From positions 1 through 37,204 of the forward strand of contig JAWXCM010000143.1 of NCBI GenBank assembly GCA_034408745.1: a stretch of DNA of 37,204 nt. Direction: 5' to 3'. The position numbers were made by a program, and so were the translations under genes. Source of the stretch: JAWXCM01 sp034408745. Lineage in GTDB: Bacteria; Acidobacteriota; Terriglobia; Bryobacterales; Bryobacteraceae. How positions within the stretch are numbered: the first letter of the stretch is position 1; every line of letters begins with the position of its first letter. Of the stretch, positions 1-5,463 are shown one piece after another. Under the pieces are notes generated by a model. It did not search any database, was not told the DNA's origin, and saw only the letters and a program-made list of their open reading frames with translations.

Positions 1-214
1 GCCAGTAATGGCCCACCATGCGGTTCTCATCGGGGTTCGCGATGGCGCCGCGTTCGAGTTCAGCCATGGCGGCGTAAGCGGCCTGCAGCTTCGGCTCCAG
101 CGAAGGGAGGAAGGTGTCATCGAAGCTCATGCGGCTGATGTCGAGGCTGAGGCCGAGCGACGGGGCGTTGCACAGATACTGCTGGTAACGATTCCAGAGA
201 TCGACAGTCGTCAT
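1..214 (-). CDS. pgi: glucose-6-phosphate isomerase, N-terminal fragment (gene runs off the window)
   Basis: About 71 residues read from an ATG at 214 and continue beyond position 1. The translation contains 'LGLSLDISRMSF', an 'AAMAELERGAIANPDENRMVG' type segment and 'GHYW', which I recognise as the N-terminus of the glucose-6-phosphate isomerases that acidobacteria and relatives carry. The enzyme interconverts glucose-6-phosphate and fructose-6-phosphate in glycolysis and gluconeogenesis in the cytoplasm. A GGAG motif sits just before the start codon. The catalytic residues lie outside the window, so activity cannot be judged. The start is only 25 bp downstream of the toxin stop codon, so the TA promoter could read into it, or its own promoter could lie within the TA genes. 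The assignment rests on family recognition of the N-terminal segment only. Confidence 0.72.
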   Translation of the reverse strand, partial: MTTVDLWNRYQQYLCNAPSLGLSLDISRMSFDDTFLPSLEPKLQAAYAAMAELERGAIANPDENRMVGHYW

Positions 215-239
215 CTCTCCGTTGTATCGCGACCGGAGG

Positions 240-285
240 TCAGACGTCGTGAGTGGGGGACTGGAAGGCGACCGCGACTTCCGGG
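240..285 (+). repeat. 46-bp dispersed direct repeat, copy 1
   Basis: This stretch matches 2861-2906 at 40 of 46 positions, in the same orientation. Both copies start with TCA, the complement of a TGA stop codon, and share the core GGGGGACTGGAAGGC. Read on the minus strand they encode the near-identical C-terminal tails PEVAVAFQSPTHDV and PEVTAAFQSPTHYV of two unrelated proteins. The two copies bracket the toxin-antitoxin genes and the mobile element. Confidence 0.8.
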
Positions 286-533
286 GTGTTGTAGGCTTCG
301 TGCGAGCCGATCCAACTCCAGTAGAACGCATTGTCTTCGCGGTACCCGATCACCCGGTGCGACCGCCCGATGCGGACCGTCCAAACGTCCCCGACCGGTT
401 TCAGCCTGAGGGACGGGTGGAAGGGATCCGCCCGGAAGAGGTTGTACTGCTTGTCCGCCAGGCGTTGCACGTCGACGGGGAGTTCACCACAGAGCTCCCA
501 GAACCGCTCCGACGCGCAGGACTGGAAGGCCAT
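240..533 (-). CDS. RelE/ParE-type toxin of a type II toxin-antitoxin pair
   Basis: This 97-aa protein begins 'MAFQSCASERFWEL' and contains 'ADPFHPSLRLKPVGDVWTVR' followed by 'IGRSHRVIGYRED' and 'WSWIGSHEAY'. That pattern is typical of small RelE/ParE-fold toxins, which usually act as mRNA interferases or gyrase poisons. The target here cannot be deduced. It lies directly downstream of, and overlaps, the antitoxin-like ORF on the same strand, as in most such operons. Family members usually end soon after the 'IGSHE.Y' segment. Here the last 15 residues (PEVAVAFQSPTHDV after a Thr) come from a 46-bp DNA repeat shared with an unrelated gene at 2861. The toxin may therefore have acquired its tail from the repeat. 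Codon use does not stand out. The family call is moderately sure, the toxicity untested. Confidence 0.68.
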   Translation of the reverse strand: MAFQSCASERFWELCGELPVDVQRLADKQYNLFRADPFHPSLRLKPVGDVWTVRIGRSHRVIGYREDNAFYWSWIGSHEAYNTPEVAVAFQSPTHDV

Positions 534-772
534 TGTGCCGGAGCGGCCTGGCGGTCCTTCTCGCGTCGCTGCTCAAACGGACGAAACTTGCCGGCGCGCA
601 CATCGGCCTTCATCTCTTCCAGAAATGCCATTCCTGCGCCGCCTGGAGCGAAGTCGCGTTCGATTTCGACGTCCCATGCGGCCTGATCGCGCTCGGCCAG
701 CCAGGCCGCCAGCGCCGTCTGCTGGTCTTTGGGGAGATGCTCGATTGCCTGCTGAATCTCGGCCAGTTCCAT
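401..772 (-). CDS. antitoxin-like protein paired with the RelE/ParE-type toxin
   Basis: The N-terminal 66 residues read 'MELAEIQQAIEHLPKDQQ' then 'ALAAWLAERDQAAWDVEIER' and 'DFAPGGAGMAFLEEMKAD'. This resembles the small antitoxins found with such toxins, where an N-terminal helical part precedes a toxin-binding 'RDF.PGG.G' segment. A GGAG ribosome-binding site precedes the ATG at 772. The family is normally around 65-80 residues, but this frame runs on to 123 and overlaps the toxin gene by 133 bp. The last ~55 residues look non-native (Ser/Arg/Pro rich). Either the stop codon was lost or a small indel shifted the frame near 560. The antitoxin would neutralise the toxin and repress the operon. 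Its upstream region has been split by the insertion at 815-2657. Confidence 0.58.
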   Translation of the reverse strand: MELAEIQQAIEHLPKDQQTALAAWLAERDQAAWDVEIERDFAPGGAGMAFLEEMKADVRAGKFRPFEQRREKDRQAAPAQWPSSPARRSGSGSSVVNSPSTCNAWRTSSTTSSGRIPSTRPSG

Positions 773-814
773 CGATCTCCATTCTAACGCCGAAGCCGTG
801 CCCCGTGCCCGGAT

Positions 815-837
815 GGTAGTGTCCTATTTGTGCGTTG
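815..837 (+). repeat. left terminal inverted repeat
   Basis: This 23-bp repeat is identical to the reverse complement of 2635-2657. It is preceded by the target duplication GCCCGGAT at 807-814. Confidence 0.9.
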
Positions 838-881
838 AAGAAGTCTAGCGACCCGTCGCTGTTTGGTGATACGCTCGGTCC

Positions 882-1200
882 ATGGCAACCCCGGATAGAG
901 ACGAAGATATTCAAGCCCTCCACCGCCTCATCAATCAGGCCGACCTCGTTTTAGGCACAATCCCCAATCCTCATCCTTTCTATTGCATCTGCCCGTGAGT
1001 CTCTAACCGCTGCGCTGGGTCTAGCCAAGATTCTGGCGCAGCGTAACCCCGATGCGCCCTCTTTTGCTTCCCTCGGCGGACAAGCTTCGAAAGCAGCGAA
1101 CCTCTCCCGCGACCCTGAGTACTACAAGCGCATCGCCGGGATGCGCAAGACTAAGGGCGGTGGCAGACCCGCGAAGCCCACATACCCCCGCGACGTCTAG
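882..1200 (+). pseudogene. small element-borne ORF interrupted by a +1 frameshift
   Basis: An ATG at 882 opens 'MATPDRDEDIQALHRLIN' and stops at a TGA near 1001. From about position 955 a second frame is open to a TAG at 1198-1200. It encodes 'ARESLTAALGLAKILAQ', 'ASLGGQASKAANLSRDPEYY' and 'RIAGMRKTKGGGRPAKP', and has no start codon of its own. Joining the two frames gives a coherent protein of about 105 residues with a basic, Gly-rich tail of the kind seen in small DNA-associated proteins. I do not recognise its family with certainty. The shift can be placed at ATC CCC A, where skipping the A restores the downstream frame. That could be a programmed +1 shift, a real mutation or an indel error. 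The genes around it in the element read in the same direction. Confidence 0.45.
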
Positions 1201-1227
1201 CCATCTCTCTCAAGGCTCAAAGACGGC

Positions 1228-1256
1228 TTGCAATGCATAACGCCTCGCGCTAGTAT
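1228..1256 (+). promoter_or_regulatory. candidate sigma-70 promoter for the 1273 gene
   Basis: TTGCAA at 1228-1233 and TAGTAT at 1251-1256 are separated by exactly 17 bp. The predicted transcript start near 1263 would leave a leader of about ten bases before the ATG at 1273, containing part of the GAGGCGAAAG Shine-Dalgarno region. This is consensus matching only. Confidence 0.4.
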
Positions 1257-1272
1257 AGGTGAGGCGAAAGAT

Positions 1273-1812
1273 ATGCGAATTGACGTGGACAAGATAGACA
1301 CCATCATCGGGAAGCTTCAGGCTTTGAAACTCCTCGCTTCCGACCCCGATATTGCGCCTCTGTTGGCCGACTCGCCGATAGCTCCCACCACCAAAAACAG
1401 CAAGCCCCACACGTACGGCCACGGCGAGCACCCCACTATCCCTGCTCCTGCGCCTCCTGTGGAGACTGCCAGCGTCGCTGAGATTGCGCCGCGGCTGAAT
1501 CAAAAGGCGGAAGTCAGGCGAGGCGAATTAACCCAAGCCGTCATCGACAGCATTCCTGAAACTGCTGAGTTTAGCGGCTACGATTTAGTCGAAGAGATGA
1601 AAAAAACCGGCTTCAGGTTCACGGCGGCGCACCCGGCCATTGCCGTTAACGGAGTTCTGCGCCGGCTGATCGGCTCGCTGCTTCACGTGGTCCGGCAAGG
1701 TAAAGGTTCATTGCCTTCGATCTATAAGCGCGTAGAGAACGCCCTAGAAGAGTTCCCGTCAACGCCCGCCGAATTCTTCAAAGAGATCGGTCAGGAGGAG
1801 CAAGAGGCTTGA
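1273..1812 (+). CDS. element-borne protein of unknown function, possible winged-helix C-terminus
   Basis: This 179-aa protein begins 'MRIDVDKIDTIIGKLQALKL'. I chose ATG 1273 over an upstream ATG at 1228 because GGTGAGGCGAAAG precedes it at proper spacing and a promoter-like pair lies just upstream. Residues 1-40 are a likely helical segment and 40-75 a Pro-rich linker. Residues 80-155 ('LTQAVIDSIPETAEFSGYDL', 'AIAVNGVLRRLIGS', 'VRQGKGSLPSIYKR') look like a winged-helix or helix-turn-helix module ending in a beta wing, as in many phage and plasmid regulators. That is inference from the pattern, not a firm family match. It could be a DNA-binding regulator of the element, or a terminus-binding accessory protein. 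No catalytic motif was seen. Confidence 0.6.
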   Translation: MRIDVDKIDTIIGKLQALKLLASDPDIAPLLADSPIAPTTKNSKPHTYGHGEHPTIPAPAPPVETASVAEIAPRLNQKAEVRRGELTQAVIDSIPETAEFSGYDLVEEMKKTGFRFTAAHPAIAVNGVLRRLIGSLLHVVRQGKGSLPSIYKRVENALEEFPSTPAEFFKEIGQEEQEA

Positions 1813-1862
1813 CCATATTTGTGGGAGAAACCCTAATGAGAAGATACTCTGCCCCTGTCGTT

Positions 1863-1945
1863 CTACCGCTCACCGCGCGGTAGGGGCATAAGCAATACGA
1901 AGGCCCTGAATCCGCCTAACTTCCAGGAGAAGCGGATTCAGGGCC
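1863..1945 (+). repeat. two hairpins between the element's ORFs, one with a perfect 14-bp stem
   Basis: CTACCGC (1863-1869) pairs with GCGGTAG (1877-1883). GGCCCTGAATCCGC (1902-1915) pairs perfectly with GCGGATTCAGGGCC (1932-1945) across a 16-base loop. The second could terminate transcription after the 1273 gene, but it has no T-run. It could also be a protein-binding site for element mobility. The 270 bp between 1813 and 2082 hold no convincing gene. Confidence 0.6.
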
Positions 1946-2043
1946 GGTGGTGAGCCAATCACAACGCAAGCGTATAGGGCTCGCGAAGGTAACTGCCTAT
2001 TTGCACCACCAGTCTACCCTCAAAAGCCCTCCCAAAGCAACAC

Positions 2044-2076
2044 CGGAGACGTGTGTCTCCGTAACCGCTACGGAGG
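2044..2076 (+). promoter_or_regulatory. two mutually exclusive hairpins over the ribosome-binding site of the 2083 gene
   Basis: CGGAGAC (2044-2050) can pair with GTCTCCG (2055-2061). CTCCGTA (2057-2063) can pair with TACGGAG (2069-2075). They share 2057-2061, so only one can form. The second buries most of the GGAGG at 2072-2076 that serves the ATG at 2083. The first leaves it free. This is the layout of a translational on/off switch. The function is inferred from base pairing alone. Confidence 0.45.
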
Positions 2077-2082
2077 TAGCTG

Positions 2083-2235
2083 ATGGCTTCTAGCCCTATC
2101 CCATTCCCTGCACCCGCAGGTTTCCGCTGGGTTTTCGCCTCTCGCTTTTGGCACTGGCGCGCCAAGCGATATCTTTACGCCAAAGACTACGAGAGGAAGG
2201 CTTGGGCTTTCCTTGTCCGCTTAGCTAAGCGGTAG
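2083..2235 (+). CDS. 50-aa basic aromatic protein, upstream partner of the HNH nuclease
   Basis: ATG 2083 follows GGAGG at six bases. The product starts 'MASSPIPFPAPAGFRWVF' and ends 'AWAFLVRLAKR'. The middle part 'FWHWRAKRYLYAKDYERKAW' resembles small acidobacterial proteins I have seen with an 'F.HWR..K...A.DYG..A' pattern, of unknown role. It is rich in Trp, Phe, Arg and Lys, which suggests nucleic-acid binding. Its stop codon is only two bases before the GTG start of the HNH gene, so the two are almost certainly translated together. Expression may be controlled by the alternative hairpins at 2044-2076. No signal peptide or membrane segment is apparent. The gene call is supported by the ribosome-binding site and coupling, not by a known function. 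Confidence 0.6.
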   Translation: MASSPIPFPAPAGFRWVFASRFWHWRAKRYLYAKDYERKAWAFLVRLAKR

Positions 2236-2237
2236 CA

Positions 2238-2648
2238 GTGCTCCCCGTAGGCTTAAGCGCGTCGCGCGGACCACCAACGCATTTACCTTGTAAACAGCGA
2301 CCAGGTGTAGTAATCTCTCAGCGGCTTCGCGCTGAGGTTCTTGACAGGAATGGGTTCACTTGCCGGATGTGCGGGCTTTGCCCTGGTGATATAGATCCAG
2401 CAACAAACCGCAAGGTCCGGCTACACCTCGGGCACATCGTAGACAAGCACCTCGGTGGCAAAGACGAGCTTTCCAACCTGCGGACGCTCTGCTCAACGTG
2501 CAATCAGGGTGCCAGGAACTTTACGAGCGAGAAGCCGACTACGATCTGGCTTCTAGCTCAAGTCAGACGGGCCGGGCAGGATGAGCAACTCGCAATCCTG
2601 AGATGGCTGAAGAAAAAATTTCCCGAATCGCCACCAACGCACAAATAG
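2238..2648 (+). CDS. HNH endonuclease carried by the mobile element
   Basis: This 136-aa protein starts at GTG 2238, two bases after the upstream stop; no alternative ATG lies before the conserved part. Residues 27-95 form an HNH fold with zinc-binding pairs C42-x2-C45 and C85-x2-C88. The catalytic region 'RLHLGHIVDKHLGGKDELSN' contains H66 and N80, followed by 'LRTLCSTCNQG'. The C-terminal 'QLAILRWLKKKFPE' helix is typical of this small HNH family. Such enzymes nick or cut DNA through a metal-bound histidine. The last codons and stop lie within the right terminal repeat (2635-2657), so the tail PPTHK is encoded by the transposon end. It may serve defence, homing or element mobility. The family call is firm, the role unknown. 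Confidence 0.82.
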   Translation: MLPVGLSASRGPPTHLPCKQRPGVVISQRLRAEVLDRNGFTCRMCGLCPGDIDPATNRKVRLHLGHIVDKHLGGKDELSNLRTLCSTCNQGARNFTSEKPTTIWLLAQVRRAGQDEQLAILRWLKKKFPESPPTHK

Positions 2649-2657
2649 GACACTACC
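2635..2657 (-). repeat. right terminal inverted repeat
   Basis: This is the exact reverse complement of 815-837, followed by the target duplication GCCCGGAT at 2658-2665. It contains the stop codon of the HNH gene. Confidence 0.9.
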
Positions 2658-2665
2658 GCCCGGAT

Positions 2666-2780
2666 CGCGTTTGGGTTCCCGCTGGGCTGACATCGATAAA
2701 TACGCGCCCAGCAAACATTGTTTTATGCATTTCCGATGTACTGTAGCAACGACCAGAACTCGCGGAAATATATTTACTGA
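2666..2780 (-). promoter_or_regulatory. AT-richer stretch, probable former upstream region of the toxin-antitoxin operon
   Basis: With the element and one target copy removed, this stretch lies immediately upstream of the antitoxin leader (773-806). It contains no gene. On the minus strand TTGCTA and ATAAAA occur 17 bases apart, a poor promoter match. The assignment rests on the reconstruction of the uninterrupted site. Confidence 0.35.
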
Positions 2781-2818
2781 GGCGGGCGTGGGCGCCCGCC
2801 GCAGCTCTGGGGAGCTGC
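2781..2818 (+). repeat. 38-bp double-hairpin repeat, copy A
   Basis: Stem 1 is GGCGGGCG/CGCCCGCC and stem 2 is GCAGCTC/GAGCTGC. Both have a TGGG loop and are followed by a run of C. It lies between the convergent HNH gene and the small membrane-protein gene. Copies occur at 7706 and 30364. Confidence 0.85.
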
Positions 2819-2860
2819 CCCCCTTGCATGCTTTAGGGCTTCGAACAACCACAAGTGACT

Positions 2861-2906
2861 TCAGACGTAGTGTGTGGGGGACTGGAAGGCCGCCGTGACT
2901 TCGGGA
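2861..2906 (+). repeat. 46-bp dispersed direct repeat, copy 2
   Basis: It has 40 of 46 identities with 240-285 in the same orientation. It begins at the stop codon of the minus-strand membrane-protein gene and encodes its last 15 residues. Confidence 0.8.
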
Positions 2907-3145
2907 GAGAGCAGTGCCCAGAGGCCGTAGGCGCCGAGCGCGGTGCCAAACGGGATGTTGAGCAGATGGATTGCGGAGAGCACGAGCATCACGCCCATTA
3001 CCAGGGCGCCGACGATGCCGAGGATCGGGATGGCGATCATGCCGTCGCCACTGGAGTCGGCTAACGATACCAGGCCGGCGATGAGTACACCAATTGCTCC
3101 AAAAACTATGTGCAGAATACCGAGGACCTTCACGTGCGTGTGCAT
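2861..3145 (-). CDS. small integral membrane protein of unknown function
   Basis: This 94-aa protein starts at ATG 3145, preceded by GGAGGG at five bases. It has about three hydrophobic helices: 'ILHIVFGAIGVLIAGLVSLA', 'IPILGIVGALVMGVMLVLSA' and 'IPFGTALGAYGLWALL'. Acidobacterial genomes carry many proteins of this type, but no activity is known to me. The tail PEVTAAFQSPTHYV comes from the dispersed repeat and may not be part of the ancestral protein. It lies 28 bp downstream of the pyrophosphatase gene on the same strand, so the two probably share a transcript. A functional link with pyrophosphatase is not implied. Confidence 0.7.
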   Translation of the reverse strand: MHTHVKVLGILHIVFGAIGVLIAGLVSLADSSGDGMIAIPILGIVGALVMGVMLVLSAIHLLNIPFGTALGAYGLWALLSPEVTAAFQSPTHYV

Positions 3146-3173
3146 GCAAACCCTCCCGTCGGGCGGTGGTCGT

Positions 3174-3740
3174 TTAGCTGATGACCGGTTCGTCGAGTGT
3201 GGCTGACGACAGTTGCTTGCTTGCCAGGTAACGCTCGCGGCTGGTGACGATGGCACGCCGAGCTTCCCGGGGTCCGCCCCACCCTTCCATACGAGTGTGT
3301 GCGCCCTGAAGTTCCTTATAGATGGTGAAGAAGTGCTCCACTTCGCGGCGGACGTGGGGGAAGATCTGGTCGAGCGTGTGGATTTGGTCGTAACGGGGAT
3401 TACGGGTGGGGACGGCAAGGATTTTCTGGTCGCCCTCGTCGGAATCCACCATGTTCAGAACGCCTACGGGCCGCACCTCGATCAGGCAACCGGTAAAGCT
3501 CGGCTCCTGCACCAGCACGAGCACGTCCATGGGATCGTTATCTTCGGCCAGAGTTCCGGGGATGAAGCCGTAGTCGCCGGGGTAGTGCATTGGCGAATAG
3601 AGAGACCGGTCGAGACGAAAGACTCCGAGTTTTCCGTCGTACTCGTACTTATTGCTGGAATTCTTTGGGATTTCGACGATCATCCGCACCAGTTCCGGAC
3701 AATCCGGACCCGGATCGATGTCATACATGGACGCTTGCAC
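3174..3740 (-). CDS. ppa: inorganic pyrophosphatase, soluble family I
   Basis: The 188-aa product hydrolyses pyrophosphate to phosphate in the cytoplasm, pulling biosynthetic reactions forward. 'IPKNSSNKYEYD' (25-35), 'YPGDYGFIPGTL' (53-64) and the family signature D67-N-D69-P-M-D72 ('EDNDPMDVLVL') are all present, with the metal-binding aspartates intact. Length is normal for the family. The start is either GTG 3740 or ATG 3728. Neither has a Shine-Dalgarno sequence, and TAATCT lies six bases before the GTG, so a leaderless or near-leaderless mRNA is possible. The gene diverges from the TPR gene at 3799. Confidence 0.93.
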   Translation of the reverse strand: MQASMYDIDPGPDCPELVRMIVEIPKNSSNKYEYDGKLGVFRLDRSLYSPMHYPGDYGFIPGTLAEDNDPMDVLVLVQEPSFTGCLIEVRPVGVLNMVDSDEGDQKILAVPTRNPRYDQIHTLDQIFPHVRREVEHFFTIYKELQGAHTRMEGWGGPREARRAIVTSRERYLASKQLSSATLDEPVIS

Positions 3741-3798
3741 GGGATAAGATTAGCACGGGGCGTCGGACCACTCCCTGGGAAGGCCGTAGACTGGGAGC

Positions 3799-5016
3799 AT
3801 GACGCTGGCGGTCCCTCTGCTCTCCTTCCTGTTGCTTCAGGCACCGGTTGCCAACCCGGCGGCGGAGGGCATGAAGGCGCTGGAGGATCAACGGTGGGAC
3901 GCGGCTGTCGCGGCTCTGTCGAAAGCAGTGGAAGCGCAGCCGAAAGAGTACGCGCTGCGGTTCAACCTTGCGTTCGGGCTCAGCATGATTGCGGGTCGCG
4001 AGGCGGATGCGGTGGCGGCGTACCGGTCGGTGCTGGAGTTGAAGCCCGATCTGTACGAAGCGCAGCTCAATCTCGGGATCCTGCTGTTCAACATGAAGCA
4101 GTTCGCCGATGCCGCTGTGCTGCTGCAGCAGGCTGCGGCTCAGAAGCCCGCGGAGTTCCGGCCGGTTTCATTTGCTGGCGAGGCTTTGCTGGCGGCTGGG
4201 ATGGCGGACAAGGCCGTGCCACTGTTGCGAAAGGCTGTCGAGCTGGACCCGAAGTCGAGGGATGCGGCGATTGCGCTGGCCCGGGCGCTGGCTAAAGACG
4301 GAAAGCTGGCCGAGGCGGAGCCGGTGTATCGGAAGCTGGCCGAATCGACGCCGGAGACACTGCTGGAACTGGCTACTCTGCTGGAGGCGGCGGGCCGGGC
4401 GCCGGAGGCTGCTGAGATCTATGGGAAGTTCCCGGACAACGCGGCGGCGCGGGAGCGTGCGGGGGAGATCCTGCTGGAATCGGGGAAGGCCGCCGATGCA
4501 ATTCCGCAGCTGGAGGCGTCTGTAAAGCAGTCGCCGACTCCGGCCAACCGGTTCGCGCTGGCGATGGCTTATTTTGTGACGAAGCAGTATGACAAGGCCG
4601 AGCCCCTGTTCGCGGCGGCGGTGAAGGACGATCCGAACAATCTGTCGCTGCGGATGAATTATGCGCGGGTGCTGCGGCAGCAGCGCAAGTACGCACCGGC
4701 GGCCCAGGAGTTCGCGCGGGTAGCGTCGGCGAAACCGGACTCGGCGGAAGCGTGGAGCGATCTGGCGGGTATGCTGATTTTGCTGGAGAACCATCCGCAG
4801 GCACTGGCTGCGCTGGACCGGGTTCGCGCGCTGAATGCGGAGACGCCCGCGCACCACTATTTCCGTGCCATTATTCTGGACAAGAACAAACTGCATGAAC
4901 CGGCGCTCGCCAGCTATGAGAAGTTCCTCGAGACCAGCGGTGGAAAAAATCCCGACGAAGAGTTTAAGGCGCGGCAGCGTGTTCGGATCATCAAAAAAGA
5001 ACGAGAGAAGAGGTAG
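3799..5016 (+). CDS. secreted TPR-repeat protein
   Basis: This 405-aa protein has a short N-terminal signal ('MTLAVPLLSFLLLQAPVA') and then about ten tetratricopeptide repeats. Examples are 'WDAAVAALSKAVEAQPKEY', 'ADAVAAYRSVLELKPDLYEA' and 'DKAEPLFAAAVKDDPNN'. TPR arrays are protein-binding scaffolds; here it would act in the periplasm, possibly in envelope assembly. The partner is unknown. GGGAG precedes the ATG closely. The next gene starts four bases after its stop, and a third follows after 14, which suggests a three-gene operon of secreted helical proteins. The C-terminus is basic ('RQRVRIIKKEREKR'). Confidence 0.82.
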   Translation: MTLAVPLLSFLLLQAPVANPAAEGMKALEDQRWDAAVAALSKAVEAQPKEYALRFNLAFGLSMIAGREADAVAAYRSVLELKPDLYEAQLNLGILLFNMKQFADAAVLLQQAAAQKPAEFRPVSFAGEALLAAGMADKAVPLLRKAVELDPKSRDAAIALARALAKDGKLAEAEPVYRKLAESTPETLLELATLLEAAGRAPEAAEIYGKFPDNAAARERAGEILLESGKAADAIPQLEASVKQSPTPANRFALAMAYFVTKQYDKAEPLFAAAVKDDPNNLSLRMNYARVLRQQRKYAPAAQEFARVASAKPDSAEAWSDLAGMLILLENHPQALAALDRVRALNAETPAHHYFRAIILDKNKLHEPALASYEKFLETSGGKNPDEEFKARQRVRIIKKEREKR

Positions 5017-5020
5017 CAGC

Positions 5021-5449
5021 GTGTTACGAATCGTTCTTGTGTTACTTAGTCTGACGATTTCGGTTCTGGCGTCCGACAAGGATGACCTGAAGTTGCAGCC
5101 CAATCTGGAGAAGCGCTCCGGGCTGGCACTGGATAAGGCCGAGGCGCACATCGGAGCCGCTCGGGCGGCTTATGAAGGCAACAAAATGGAGGAGTTCAAG
5201 TCGCATCTCAACGATGCGGGAGAGCTTACCGAGCTTTGTTACCAGTCGCTGCAGGATTCGGGGAAGCGGGCCCGGCGCAGTCCCAAATGGTTTAAATACG
5301 CTGAGCAGAAACTGCTGGTGATGCTGCGGCGTCTGGACAGCCTGGTGAAGGACACCTCCATGGAGGACCGCGGTCCGGCCGAAGCGCTGCAGAAGCGGAT
5401 GCGGGACGTCCATGAGCAGGTGTTGCAGGATATCATGTCGAAGAAGTGA
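5021..5449 (+). CDS. small secreted helical protein, second gene of the TPR operon
   Basis: The 142-aa product starts at GTG 5021, four bases after the TPR stop; no ATG fits. 'VLRIVLVLLSLTISVLAS' is a clear signal peptide. The mature part is charged and helical ('LDKAEAHIGAARAAYEGNKM', 'LLVMLRRLDSLVKD'). I do not recognise a family. The arrangement (signal, helical bundle, no cysteine motif) resembles the product of the following gene, so the two may be distant paralogues or partners. Its role would be periplasmic and probably structural, which is inference from context. Confidence 0.72.
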   Translation: MLRIVLVLLSLTISVLASDKDDLKLQPNLEKRSGLALDKAEAHIGAARAAYEGNKMEEFKSHLNDAGELTELCYQSLQDSGKRARRSPKWFKYAEQKLLVMLRRLDSLVKDTSMEDRGPAEALQKRMRDVHEQVLQDIMSKK

Positions 5450-5463
5450 AGTAAGGAGCCCCG

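Larger units (their letters stand above)
815..2657 (+). mobile_element. 1,843-bp insertion with perfect 23-bp terminal inverted repeats and 8-bp target duplication, no transposase
   Basis: Positions 815-837 (beginning GGTAGTGTCCTATTTG) are the exact reverse complement of 2635-2657. The flanks carry the direct duplication GCCCGGAT at 807-814 and 2658-2665, so this is a genuine transposition product. All recognisable genes inside read on the plus strand: a frameshifted small ORF, a possible winged-helix protein, a 50-aa ORF and an HNH nuclease. None looks like a DDE, HUH, serine or tyrosine recombinase. It is therefore probably a non-autonomous cargo element moved in trans. Ends starting GGT with an 8-bp duplication would fit an IS1-like transposase, but other families also give 8 bp, so the family is unassigned. 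The insertion separates the toxin-antitoxin genes from their upstream region. Confidence 0.88.

Noticed and set aside
511..535. Third copy of the GGACTGGAAGGC repeat core at the toxin start
   Set aside because: Only about 12 bases match and the flanks differ; likely chance.
1836..1883. 15-codon ORF as a possible leader peptide before the hairpins
   Set aside because: A start codon and a GGGAG upstream exist, but there is no regulatory codon run and no homologue to compare; too short to support.
3213..4295. 360-aa plus-strand open frame across pyrophosphatase and the TPR gene
   Set aside because: It overlaps two well-supported genes and changes character where they change; a shadow.
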